Notes under the pieces: model-generated | What the model was told of the DNA's origin: nothing | The model's input: the letters and a program-made list of their open reading frames with translations, nothing else | Database searches by the model: none | DNA from: Deinandra increscens subsp. villosa | Taxonomy: Eukaryota > Streptophyta > Magnoliopsida > Asterales > Asteraceae | Direction of reading: 5' to 3' | Length of the DNA stretch: 64,000 bases | Assembly (NCBI GenBank): GCA_039602395.1 | Contig: JBCNJP010000006.1 | Location: 8,710,766-8,774,765, forward strand | Program-made: the position numbers and the translations under genes | Shown: one piece after another, positions 10,838 to 21,629 of the stretch | Layout: every line of letters starts with the position of its first letter | Position numbering within the stretch: position 1 is the stretch's first letter

Positions 10838-11290
10838 CGTAAAAGGGTTTTGGATCGAAAAGTTGGAATCGATCGAAAAGGGGTTTTCGATCAAAACAAG
10901 GGTTTTCGATCGAATGGTTGGCTGGTCGAAAAGGGCTTTTTGATCGAAAAGGTGGATCGGAAAGTGATTGAGTGTGATTGAAAAGTGGTTTTCGATCAGG
11001 AGAGCTGGGTCGAAAAGGCTTGATCGAAAAGCCTGCCTTTCGATAGAAAAGGTCTTGGATCGAAAATGGGTCACTTGATTGAAAAAGTCAGCTTTTCGAT
11101 CGGACAGAGTTTTGGCTCGATCGAAAAGTATAGACTGGTCGAAAAGTACACTTTTTGATCAGGTTGGAACGGGTCAAAGCCACGAACAACGATCGAAAAG
11201 GGGGTGATCGAAAAGTACCAGTTCGGATCGAAAAGCTATGATTTTCGATCGAAACAAGGTCAAAGCCAAAGTTTCAATCGAATAGCTTAT
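10838..11290 (-). repeat. Leader TTTTCGATC repeat array, degenerate
   Basis: About twenty copies of CGATCGAAAAG or its complement lie between the gag start and the primer site. At 10871-10892 two 9-bp arms, GATCGAAAA and TTTTCGATC, flank a GGGG loop. The regular 44-bp period of the other two arrays is mostly lost here, as expected for the older copy. Confidence 0.8.
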
Positions 11291-11455
11291 GTAACTTGAA
11301 CTTCTGGCTTCTGCAACGATTCAAAACCTACACAAAAACGCACACGAACCTCCTGTTTCGAGCTAAAAAACTTAAAGTCACAAAGAAAAACTCAAACCGT
11401 TAGTCCAAAAAGCTTGAATCCGATATCGCGAGAGCCACGAAACACGCGTTTCTTG

Positions 11456-11467
11456 GCTCTGATACCA
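11456..11467 (-). promoter_or_regulatory. Primer binding site, initiator-Met tRNA
   Basis: TGGTATCAGAGC on the minus strand, two bases inside the 5' LTR at 11470. It is the same spacing as in the element at 1-5581. Confidence 0.92.
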
Positions 11468-11469
11468 AT

Positions 11470-11986
11470 TGTAAGGATCAAAAACTCTCCTCACGCGATA
11501 TCAAATCCTATAATCACCGTGCGGAATCCGGTGATTAAAGGTGATTCAAGGATAATTAACGCAAACAATAAAATAATGATTTAAACAATGAAACACAAAC
11601 CGATATTGGAAGGACAATTGATTAAAACCAGTTGCTACACAATAGAAAGAATCAAAATTCTCCTAGAGAATTTCGATAACACCTTGAACTTCATCTTAGA
11701 GTCAACAACCTAAAATGTGGGAGGGTTTCCTTTTTATAGGGATTCTCCATCTTGGAGAGCAAGTCACCCTAAAGACCCTAAGTCCCCTCTAATTCCCGTA
11801 TTTGCACCTATAGGCCCACTAAACTCCATCTAAACACTTTCTAATTGAGCCCAAACACATCTAAAATGGCCCAATGACCCAATATAACAATTACCCAATT
11901 AATTTTTACCTATTCTAACACATAGGCTTTCAAAATAGTCCGCCAATGGCTAATTTAATACACAAGCCATAAATTATTCCCTTACA
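11470..11986 (-). repeat. 5' LTR of the gag-only element
   Basis: 517 bp, TGTAAGG to CCCTTACA, paired with 6009-6524. The minus-strand TATA-like box CTATAAAAAGG lies near 11728-11738. It is followed outward by the GATTT target duplication. Confidence 0.95.
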
Positions 11987-12769
11987 GATTTTACTTAAAT
12001 TTACCTAGTGGTTTGAACATCATTTTAAATAACTGTTGTTATGTCCCTAGTCTGACTAGAAATATCATTTCTCTATTTGCTTTGAAAAGACAAGGTTTTA
12101 AGTATGTTTTCAGTGATAAGGGTGATTCCATTTCTTCATACTTGAATGACGTGTTTTATTTTGAGGCAACACGCAATGGAATTTATGAGATAGATACCAA
12201 TGTTAACATGATATACAACATCTCTAGTAAACGTGCTAGGACTAGTAACAATGACACATTTAAATGGCATGGTCGACTAGGACACATAAACAAGAATCGC
12301 ATCAAGAAACTCCAGACTGTTGGGATATTAGAACCCACTAGTCCAAAATCTTTTAACACGTGTGAGTCTTGTTTAAGTGGCAAGTTGACTAAGTCGCCCT
12401 TTTTGAATATCGGTGAAAGAGCGAAAGACCCTGCTAGGGATCATACACACTGATGTATGCGGCCCTTTCAGGACAATGTCAAGGAATAGAGAAAGGTATT
12501 TCGTTACATTTATTGACGATTTTAGTAGATATGGGTATGTCTATCTTAAGCGGTACAAACATGGAACTTTAAAAAAGTTTAAAGAATACCAAAACGAAGT
12601 GTAAAACCATCTTGGTAAAATGATTAAAGCACTTCGATCAGATCGGGGTGGCGAATATCTAAGTGAGGAGACGCGACCTCAAGTCTTATGCGATTGTATC
12701 ACATCTCACTACACCGGGGAACCCCACAGTTGAATGGTGTAGATAAAACACCATTGTTGGATATGGTTC
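11987..12769 (+). pseudogene. pol: Copia pol fragment: end of protease, pre-integrase and integrase core
   Basis: This continues the fragment at 5582-6008. It encodes the protease end with the Asn-Asn-Cys-Cys-Tyr-Val-Pro motif, the pre-integrase finger (WHGRLGH near 12265, Cys-Glu-Ser-Cys near 12360) and, after a frameshift near 12413, the integrase core with HTDVCGPF (first Asp) and SDRGGEY near 12640 (second Asp). Stops follow at 12602 and about 12732. The frame is interrupted at 12769 within the third catalytic block by the LTR of the next element. The pre-integrase and core wording differs from that of the Sireviruses here, so this is a different Copia lineage. Confidence 0.82.
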
Positions 12770-13748
12770 TGTTGGATTTTAGTCAACGTAATCATAGAGG
12801 TACGGTCCAAAAGTTACAATCTGGACGACGAACAAGATATAATATTTGAATATTATATATTTAAATATTGTTGACCACATAACAGATATTAGGTGGATCG
12901 TTGTTTATGGAAACAATGATTATAATTTAATTGTTTGGAGAAATAATTAAATAAGTCGAAATAAAATGGTGATCGATTAAGATGTAAACGATGATGAAAT
13001 TGTTAAAGCGTTTAACAATTTAATAAAGAAAATAATAGAGACGTTATTTCGGTTATAACGTACATGGGGTTTAATTAAACTGATAAATTAAATATCGGAT
13101 AAAGTAAAATTATTAAGACGTTAATAATTATTATCTGTATAAAAATGTTTTAGATAAATTAGTTGACTAAAACATAGAGATTGATTTAATATATATCTAT
13201 CAGATATATTGGATATGTTTCGAACATATAAACTTTAACTGGTAATAACTATACTGACAATTATTATTAGGATGTTTTCTTTGGGAAAAGGCAGTAATTT
13301 AGGGCTTAGACGGTAACTTATATTCCTATAAATACAAGTCTGATTTCAATCCTAATTACAGAATTAGAAGCCTAAAAGTTTAACCTTGAAATCTCTCTGG
13401 TTCCCTCCCCTGCGACACCACCACCACTGCCGCCAGCCCCACCGTCGCCGGCCATCGCTGGACCACCACCTCTGCCGTTGCCATCCACCACCGGACCGTT
13501 GTCGCCGTTACCAACCGTCGCTGCTTCTTCAGCGCCGCCACTGCCGCCCTCGCCACCGTCCATACGGTGATTCGCACGATTATTGTCGCGTGTTCTTGCT
13601 CGGTGCTTTGACTAGCTCGAGTGTGACCGGTTCGGGTCGTTCAAAGTTGTTTGAATAACTAATCAAAAGATTTCTAGCGGATCCGTTTGTCGATTCAGAT
13701 TGTCTCATCTCGGTCTCGTCAAGGTCAATCTCTAAACACCCTATGGTT

Positions 13749-13804
<56 letters not shown>

Positions 13805-13993
13805 CTGAAGTTATTGTAATTGGATCACTGGTGTGGAATATCTGACTCGAGTAGGAAAAGTTTTATAACTCACCGCTTCCGCTTTATATTATTAGTTGTA
13901 ATAATATCTGATAAATGAATAAATATAAAATTAGATTTTATATTGAAAGTTAAAATTTTAATTTTGACCTAAACGAGTCGTTGATTCTCAACA
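12770..13993 (+). repeat. LTR of a Copia-type element
   Basis: 1224 bp beginning TGTTGGATTTT and ending TCTCAACA, with matching TGTTG/CAACA ends. It is followed immediately by a Met-tRNA primer site. It is inserted in the integrase of the Copia fragment that ends at 12769. A TATA-like CCTATAAATAC lies near 13333, followed by an unusually GC-rich transcribed-side stretch (13386-13580). No second LTR is visible, so the start is set by the terminal repeat and the break in the host pol. Confidence 0.78.
13752..13801. repeat. (TA)n microsatellite
   Basis: About 24 uninterrupted TA units inside the LTR. Confidence 0.98.
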
Positions 13994-14008
13994 GCGGTAT
14001 CAGAGCCA
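13994..14008 (+). promoter_or_regulatory. Primer binding site, Met tRNA type
   Basis: GCGGTATCAGAGCC directly follows the LTR, one mismatch from the usual TGGTATCAGAGCC. Confidence 0.85.
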
Positions 14009-14950
14009 CTTTTACGATGATTCAGATGATATTGGAATTATGATCTTGAATTTTATATATGTCTGATTTGTCACGGCATATAAAATTACGCCTTTGCGTT
14101 TGTGATTTCGTTGATCGAGCCATCGATCTCATAATTATTTTATTATGATTGTTGCGTTTATGGTTGTTTACAGTTATAATTTATTTTGATCATGGTTATT
14201 TCCATATGTTGATATATTTTTTCGGGTAATTGTGGACCCGTGATGTAATAGTTAGGTTTTTATTTTATTTGTGAAATGTAAATCTATTTACATCAAGATC
14301 TGTATCATGGAAGAACCAGCAAGATGAGGTCTGTAGGGATCTAGAATGGTGGTTAAAGGATACTATTGGACGTCTCGCAAGGATTAAGGAAATCGAGAAA
14401 TAGGGCCAGAACTGTGGTTGCTTGTCCCTCTTAGACCTAGTTTAGTATCGCTCGTTGGCTCGAGCGAAACTAGACATACGATCATACATTGCTCGATTCG
14501 ATGTGTTGTGGTTGACTGATTATTTAGAATAATGCTTTTAGCCAAACCAGATGACGTAATCTTTAAATAAATGTTAATAATTAAAAGATGTTTTAATTCA
14601 AAAGAAATACTATAATAAGTCGTTATTATGGAATTGATTTTAATTTTTCAAAATAGAAATATTGAAAACCATAAAATTGACAAAGAGTTTTGTTGAATTT
14701 AAAAGAGGATTCGCGATAAACTACCGACCCAGTTTTATTAATTAGGTTATCTAAAAACGACCGCATCGTGAAATGAAAAGGAGTTTTCATGATTTATCAC
14801 GAATAAGTAAAATATGATTTTACAAACATGGACGACCTATTAATTCATGCAAATATGTCGTCCATTATATTTTCATAATATAAATGCAAATCCCAATTTA
14901 AAATGATATTTAATGCCATCCTATATTTGAAACACTCAAACTAATCTAAC
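14009..14950 (+). other. Non-coding interior of the LTR element at 12770
   Basis: AT-rich leader-like sequence with no frame over 60 codons that resembles gag or pol. Its right limit, against the Athila LTR, is not sharply defined. A short inverted pair (GCTCGTTGGCTCGAGC) lies near 14452-14467. Confidence 0.5.
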
Positions 14951-15940
14951 CGAACCCCATTTGTTAGTGTTTACCCTGCATTGGGCCTACGGTTTCAGTA
15001 CGAGGTCGAGTGATGAACATCAAATTATACATATTTTTAGACTAAATATCTCTCACAAAACGGCTAAAATCTTATCTGCTAACATCAAAACAAGTATGTT
15101 TTGTTTTCTTTTTAGTTTCTCAGGTTTAAAAGGGCAAAAATCACAAAAGGAAGAGATTATGCTAAAAAACAGAAGAAAAATATGAAGTTCCAAGATTTGC
15201 AAATTTTCGCATGCCCCGTGCCTAACCAAGCACGCCCCGTGCCTAACTAAGCACGCCCCGTGTCAATGCCCAAAGCTTCTCTAACACGTGTTTGATTTCC
15301 ATCTGACATGGCATGGCGCGTGCCAAAATAGGCACGAGCCGTGCGATGTCAGAAACCCAATTCTGGATGATCTCCCTGACACAGTACGCCCTGTGCCAAA
15401 TTCTATGATCTGCCTATAAAAGCCGATCTCCTCCTCATTTGCAAATTGCTCAATTCGTTCCTTTCTCCCCCTAGTATTGAGTCATTTGGTATTTTCGAGT
15501 CTTGTAATCAAGTTTATAAGAACTTTAACATAAGTAACAATTTGTAAGCTTTTGTCTATAAAATATTCTCTGTCTCTTAAGCATTTCATTAAAGCCATGC
15601 TTGGCTAAACTCTTATACTTACTTGGGAGATAACAAACCTTTAGCGACTTGGTTAACGACCTTATAAGCTCGCTTAAGGTGTGTCTAATGACTTTATGAA
15701 AACCCTTTTTATTGAAAGTTTCTTACTGATTTTCTGAACCAAACGTGCTCTACGTACACAGACCATTTGGGGAGTCGAAATCCTAAAGGCCGGACTTGTG
15801 ACACCAGTTGGGGGACGATGCATGATCCTTCAAGGTGACTCGCGTCCCATGCTACATGATACGTTCGAGGTCCTTATGTCTATGTAAGCAAACTCGGCTA
15901 TCACGCAAGTGCGGGCTGAAAGTATTTGGTTGGGAGTAGG
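14950..15940 (+). repeat. Athila 5' LTR, part before the solo LTR
   Basis: It contains clustered GCACGCCCCGTGC-type words (15205-15380), a TATA box (CCTATAAAAGCC, 15412-15424) and a stretch at about 15676-15805 that recurs at 37729-37866. This supports LTR identity. It continues after the insertion at 19270. Total LTR length without the insert would be about 1.7-1.8 kb, ordinary for Athila. Confidence 0.65.
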
Positions 15941-16339
15941 TGTCACACCCCAACCAATGGCGGAATACGTCAGGGCATGATGATTGTCCATAAGCACATG
16001 ACACTAATTAAAGTTTCATAATTCATTTATACCAAATTTTAAAGGTCATACAATAAATTCGAATAACATAAACAAATAAGATAATTTTTTTATTTATTTA
16101 GCTAGGTCCAATAGCATCCTATGTGTACGTCAATCATGAAAGCTTGATTCTCGATAACCTGAAAAACACGCAAAAAGGTCAACTATCTACATAGTTGGTG
16201 AGTCATAGGTTTATTAGAAAATAGTTGAAGAAAAACATTTTGATAAGTTTTTTTTTTTTTTTTTTTTTTTGCAAAGTCATACTGGCAACTAAATGTGCAA
16301 GTATTACTCCAATTACACACGTATTCGTCACCCAGTACA

Positions 16340-16495
16340 AAATGATGTTCAATTCCCTCAAAGGAATCTCTACGATTATGATGTTCAGTTTCCTCAAAGA
16401 AACCTCTACGATTATGATGCTCATGAGACTTACAAGTGTTCAATTCCCTCAATGGAATCTCATCGATTGCTCATGAGACTTACATGTACAGGTCC
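16340..16495. repeat. Minisatellite in the solo LTR
   Basis: Three or more imperfect copies of a unit of roughly 39 bp containing TTCAATTCCCTCAAAGGAAT and CTCTACGATTATGATG. A related set with CCTCTCGAGGAACCTC and CCTCGCAAGAACCTC words lies at 16755-16890. Each unit carries a small inverted core (TTCC...GGAA). Confidence 0.8.
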
Positions 16496-18639
16496 CTAGA
16501 ATACGGTATAATGTCGATAAATACAAGCAATTTATTTAACAGTACTTGATTGCATAGTGATAATGAATGATTAAAAAAGGTTTCCACAAAGTCATACACG
16601 AATAAACATTTACACACACATATTCAACACATAAACATATATTTATCACATAAACAAATATTCATCACCTAAACAGATATTCATCAGCTAAACAGGACGC
16701 CTGATTGATGGTTCGCAAACCAACAATCGGTAACAAAGTTTGTCCACGTGTTAAATCCCTCTCGAGGAACCTCTACGATTACTGTTTGGTTCCTCTCAGG
16801 AATCTCAGCGTTGGGACGACGTTCAGTCCCTCGCAAGAACCTCAACGTCATCATGTTCAGTTCTTCGCAAGGAACCTCACGTTTGATGCTCCGGAGCCTT
16901 AAACATAAAGTTTCCCAAATAGCATACAATATCAAGCATGGCAAAGTATATATTCACACAATAGCACATAGATACATACAAGTAAATGTATTCACAGTAG
17001 TTGACTTTGCATAAATAGTATGAATGTTTGAATGATTAAAGGTTCACAATAAATCATGATGATAAGCATGATAAATAATATGATTTTATTGAAATTAAAG
17101 TAATGATAAATGAAAATGTTTATGCGTGTTTTCCACCCCAAAATGGTTTGAAAAGTTTAGAGAAAAAGGGGCTATGAACTCACCCGCTAGATTGATGAAG
17201 TAGATTCCGCAAGATGATGAAAACGAATATGGTCAAGAGTTTCCAAGGTATAATCCTAGTATTTGAGTAAGTGTGAATACAAGGATGGACAAGATTGATT
17301 GAATTTGGGGATTTATATAGGTTCATACGAATTTGGGGAATTTGATAATAAATATAGTTTAAGAAATTTGGATAACAACATCATATTGTTTAAAACCATT
17401 AAGTTTTAGTGAAATATTATGTATAATAGGTTTGTATACATAGTAGTCAAAACAGTTATTGGTGTTGCATTACGACTTAGGAGATTATGAGTATTTATAG
17501 TAGGATAGAAATAAAAAAATGTAAATTTTACATTTATAGAGTTGACACTAGTAAATTATACGTTACTAAAGTTTTTATTTAATAATTGCACCATCTTAAA
17601 TTTAGTAACTTAACATAATCTTTATTAGTGAAACCAATTAATTAAATCTATAAAATGACAGGTTAAATATATAGAAATATTACGACAGACACGAATACAT
17701 ATAACACTATAGTAATTGTTTGTTTTGTATAAGATATAACTTATTACCTATATAAAGATATAAAATATATTTATAAAAATAGTACACAATGTATAAGAAT
17801 ACATTCACAAGTTGTTACAACTTGATTGTAGTTTATGTTCCTATTAATAAGGTCATTTGACCATAATAATGTACTATCATAAATATAGTAGTAAATATAA
17901 CAATTATTAGTGAAATAAAATAACCATATTTATAAATAAAATATAGATTACTCACCTAAAGATGTTTAGAATTTATGAGCGGTGATGAATTATGACTTTT
18001 GATAAAATTATAATTGTAGTAGGTTGTATGGAATAGACTGATTAGGTTAAACATGAAGTTGTATGAAAAATTTCCCCAAATTATGAAGAACCCTAAAATC
18101 ACCTAATTGAAATAATCAACGAAACCCAAAATTGACATAGGGGTTTTATAGATAATGAAAAATAAAGTAGAATAGACAGCTTACTTGATGAATTCGGATG
18201 AGAATTGGATCCAAAATTACACGAGCAAGATAAGAACCCTAGAAATTGGGGATTTTTGATTCTGTAAACAAATTCAGAAATTGGGAGAGGGCTTTATTTC
18301 TTGATGGGATTTAGAACGAGAATACAGCCTCAATTTATAGTAGCGTGGTCGGAGGTGTTTCAATTTCTGGATTTAAGGTTCGGTTTTAATGGAGGTTTAA
18401 GAGCTTTGGGGGTTTTTGTTGAATAATCATTAATAGGCCACCGTTTTTAGTGATTAACATCCCATTAAACTCGTATAAATGATTGGAACATAAAACTGAT
18501 TTTTCCTTAAATTTTAGTCGACCAAAACAGCCGAACAATGTGTTAAAAGTACTCACGATCGAAGAAAAAAAAAGGGAGAGAGAGAAAGAAGCACAGCGCC
18601 TGGGAGAAAGAAGGAGAAGAAAATTAGGCGCGTTCCATA

Positions 18640-18772
18640 CAGGTTATGAGTATACTGTTTCGAATAAATTACACAAATTAGCAATTGCCCCACTGATCTG
18701 GGCGTTCACTTTAAACTGGTAGGTCGCGGGTTCAAACCCAGCGGCCTGCAATATATGTATTTTTTTTTCTCT
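18640..18772 (+). other. tRNA-like / SINE relic (pol III B box)
   Basis: GGGTTCAAACCC at 18728-18739 fits the pol III B-box consensus and is set in a short GC-rich island (GGTCGCGGG...CAGCGGCCTGCA), followed by a run of T from 18759. No convincing A box or cloverleaf is visible upstream, so a functional tRNA gene is not supported. A decayed tRNA-derived SINE is possible. Confidence 0.35.
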
Positions 18773-19269
18773 TGTTAATTGAGTTTGGTCAAATGATCAC
18801 ATAAACCCTTAAGTTTGGAGAAATTTCATACTAATCTCTTAGGTTTAAGTTTTGATTTATACTAAACCCCAACCTTAAGTTTTGATTTATACTAAACCCC
18901 AACCTAATATTTAGTAACCAAACTCATTACAAAATATTTAGTACACACATACTTTCATAAAATACCATTTTTATAGACATATGACAACATGCACTCATAA
19001 GATATAAGTTTTATAAAATACATGCTAAGGTCACTCATAATTTATAAAATAACCATATATTTTTTTTAAATATTTTTTATACATCATACGCATTTAATAT
19101 ATAATGAAAACAATAATTGAAAATCATTTAGTCACACTTATTACACGTTAAAAGTTTAGTAATTAATTTCGATCATTTTTTTTTTCTAAAACGGTTTTGC
19201 TAAAAAAAAAGTTACCCAAATAATCAAAACGGGTCGGGTTACCGATATGGATATTTGACGGTTGTCACA

Positions 19270-20047
19270 GTAGGGGTTGGTAATATTTTGTCACTTCGTG
19301 GAAGCTAAGATGGTACGTGTTTGTGAACTTGGCTCTGGTTACGCCGGACATACATGTGCGAGAGCGGTGTACGGAAGAAATGGACCTTAGTCCCTTAAGA
19401 AGATAATTTTCATAATAAAATAATCCAGCACGCAGGGTTGTTTCCCTGGTGGTTCATGACGGCGTTTCGAGTATGGTAAGTCGGCCGATTTGAGGGACCC
19501 CATAACTAAGTGGCATTACACCATTTTATTTGATCACTAGCAACACCTTCCCTTGGCATTCGTACTCCTCGCAGACGATTGGCAGTTGGATAGTGAATCA
19601 GCCGAAGATTCCGAAAGGTGGTTGGTCCTCTGCTAGTGAACAATCTTAAGCAAGACTATAAGTGTTTGTTCAAATTTCCTCAACCACTGGTACGTCCTCT
19701 CAATTAACATTTTTGATTTACATTTCTCTAAAATACCATCTTTTTACTTTTCTTTTTTATTTTATTTTTCTTTTTTTATCTTTTCTTAAAACTAAAGTTT
19801 AGACCTGGCTCGATGATAACAGCGGACTGAGTATCCAGAGCTCTCACTTTCCATTGTGTCCTGATTGACCCCGATTCAACTTACCATTACTATACTGCCC
19901 ATGATGGCTATACTTGCCCGTGTAATGTGGTGAAATAGTAGTTGTCAAGTAAATCAGGTATTATAAATTTAAAAGCTTAAAAACTACTAAAAATGTTTAA
20001 AAAATATAGCCATATTTTGTATACACCTCAGCACACACCAAGCGTTT
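19270..20047 (+). repeat. Athila 5' LTR, part after the solo LTR
   Basis: Continuation of the LTR from the GTAGG duplication to the primer site. No coding frame is present. The exact LTR end lies within a few bases of 20035-20047 (CTCAGCACACACC). Confidence 0.6.
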
Positions 20048-20065
20048 TGGCGTCGTTGCCGGGGA
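20048..20065 (+). promoter_or_regulatory. Primer binding site of the Athila element
   Basis: TGGCGTCGTTGCCGGGGA, one base from the TGGCGCCGTTGCCGGGGA (Asp-tRNA type) primer site commonly seen in Athila elements. Confidence 0.88.
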
Positions 20066-20214
20066 ACACAAACGAGGATTTGGAAAAAAGTCCAAGTTAG
20101 TAGCCTAGCCAATAGTTAGATTAGTTTAGTTTCTCTTTTCTTTTACTAACTTAGATTTTAATTTTGCTTATTTTTCTTTTTAATATTTCTATTTCTCTTC
20201 ATCTATTTTTCTCA

Positions 20215-20789
20215 GAGAAATATTGCAAGGATAGATACTAGTCCGGAGGAATATTTTGGTTATAATGATGGATGGCCTCAATCTGTCTGGTGCAGAATCT
20301 GTGGTGGTCCCCATTACTCTCGGGACTGCTAGGCTACATATTAGCACGAACGCTTGCGTTCTTGCGAGTGGATGAACCACCAGATGAGTCCCCCAGTCAT
20401 CATTATAGTTCTTTTTCAAAATCTTCGCTAAATAATAATTTTTGTCAAAATATTAATCAACCTGAGCTTAACCGAAATTACTTGCAAGAAAATATTGAAA
20501 CACGAGATTTTGAAAATGAACCATCTACTTCAACCTCTACTTCTTGTTCCTATGAATTTTTCTTTGTCTGCATGAGATGTAATGAGCAAAACTTGCAAGG
20601 CACAAACTTTGTTTATACACCACATATAGAAGAGCCACCTTATATACATCCTAAGTCAGATCTTGAAGAAACCACAGAAAGAATGTTAGAACATATAAAG
20701 GTTCTCGAGGACTACTTTAGCCGTATAAAGGAGGAGGAAAAAGATGAAGTTATAATTAAGGAAGTTCTCCCAGATCCCATCATACCTGC
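20215..20789 (+). pseudogene. gag: Athila gag remnant with a zinc knuckle
   Basis: About 150 bp after the primer site an open frame leads into a CX2CX3HX4C knuckle (WCRICGGPHYSRDC, 20288-20329) closed by a stop at 20330. A second frame (20272-20820, useful to 20789) continues with a Ser/Thr-rich and acidic segment. The usual several-hundred-residue capsid region is absent, so this is either a strongly deleted gag or an unusual short variant. The frame is interrupted at 20789 by the Tat element. Read with one copy of CCTGC removed, it stays open into 31341, which confirms the insertion point. Confidence 0.65.
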
Positions 20790-21366
20790 TGTTTTGGTCA
20801 AAAACTGCCTAAGCAATTAGTTGATCAAATTTCGTAAGTGAGGTAGCGTGTTTGAAGTAAATAAAGCTAAAAATGTAAGTTTGGAGATTAACACGAGGAT
20901 GTAACGAGGGAAAATCCAAGTATCCTTGAGTATCCTCAAGGAGCCTGGCAAAAAACCTCGGGGGCCGGTTCAAAGTACCTGCCTCCTAAAACTTTTATAT
21001 GAAAGAATGTTTTGTACAAAGAATGAGCTCGTATTCTAAGTGTTGCAGAGAATTGTAATCGTAAAAGAGGTGTGTGTGTGTGCAAGCCTAGAGCTCGGTT
21101 TAAATAAGAAGTACATAGCAACAAACTATCCTAAAAAATAGCAACTAAGTCCACGTTCGCCAGTTAGCCGTTTGAATCCCAACTGACCCACGATTCTGTT
21201 GATTGACCGAGTCTTTAGGACACGTGATGAATGACTGAGTCAACCTGCGAGTAATAAACAATGGAGAAGCAACCGTTAGTAAATAAATATTATTCAGGAT
21301 CCTTACCATGAAGTGCCTACGAGCTGACGTGAGCTGCTTAGTGTCTCCTGAATTCTAGTACCAACA
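20790..21366 (-). repeat. 3' LTR of the Tat element
   Basis: 577 bp from TGTTTTGGTC to ACCAACA (TGTTGG/CCAACA ends on the minus strand). It matches 30759-31335 except for one C/A difference. Confidence 0.97.
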
Positions 21367-21385
21367 ATTGCCCCCAAATTTTTGG
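21367..21385 (-). promoter_or_regulatory. Polypurine tract of the Tat element
   Basis: The minus strand reads AAATTTGGGGGCAAT directly before the 3' LTR. The same context is found beside the related LTR at 43442. Confidence 0.8.
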
Positions 21386-21629
21386 CGGTTGGCACATGCA
21401 AGCCAGCTGTCGAAAATTTGAATTCGTGGCTTATCGCTAAGTAACTATGATTTGACGGAGAGTAATTAGTCCCAACTTCCTAGGCGAAGTTTCCGTTAGA
21501 TTATTCCTTTATAATCTTCTCGCTGCTCTCATTCTTCACCACAATTTCCACTCGGCGAAAACCCTAGAGCTTCTTCCATCTTCTCCAGGTTAGTTTCTCC
21601 TTTCTTGCTTTTCCTCTTCTCTTCCAATA

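Larger units (their letters stand above)
6009..11986 (-). mobile_element. Non-autonomous gag-only Copia element, complete, TSD GATTT
   Basis: Two direct LTRs (6009-6524 and 11470-11986) flank a 4.9 kb interior. The 5-bp target duplication GATTT lies at 6004-6008 and 11987-11991, and removing the element rejoins a Copia protease frame. Minus-strand order: 5' LTR, Met-tRNA primer site, leader with TTTTCGATC repeats, truncated Gag (coiled coil plus zinc knuckle), about 2.2 kb without coding capacity, purine tract, 3' LTR. There is no reverse transcriptase, RNase H or integrase anywhere in it. By hand I count about 28 substitutions plus small indels between LTRs (about 5%), so this is an older insertion. 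It is the same family as 50473-56506. Confidence 0.93.
15941..19269 (-). mobile_element. Solo LTR of a Tekay-like gypsy element, TSD GTAGG
   Basis: A 3329-bp block begins TGTCACACCCC and ends GGTTGTCACA, flanked by GTAGG at 15936-15940 and 19270-19274, with no internal retrotransposon sequence. A perfect duplication around one LTR indicates recombination between two LTRs that removed the interior. The first 60 bp resembles the plus-strand start of the LTR at 47194-50006 (TGTCACACCCCAA, GGCGGAAT/GACGGAAT, CATGACACTAA/CACAACACTAA), so the sense strand is minus. No coding capacity is seen. Confidence 0.88.

Noticed and set aside
13372..13658. Overlapping open frames on both strands rich in Gly/Ala or Pro/Arg/His
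   Set aside because: They come from a low-complexity GCC/ACC-rich patch that is open in several frames at once; no domain, and it sits inside an LTR.
18483..18722. 79-codon frame with Arg/Lys/Glu run
   Set aside because: Driven by a purine-rich AAGAAAG tract inside a solo LTR; no recognisable domain.
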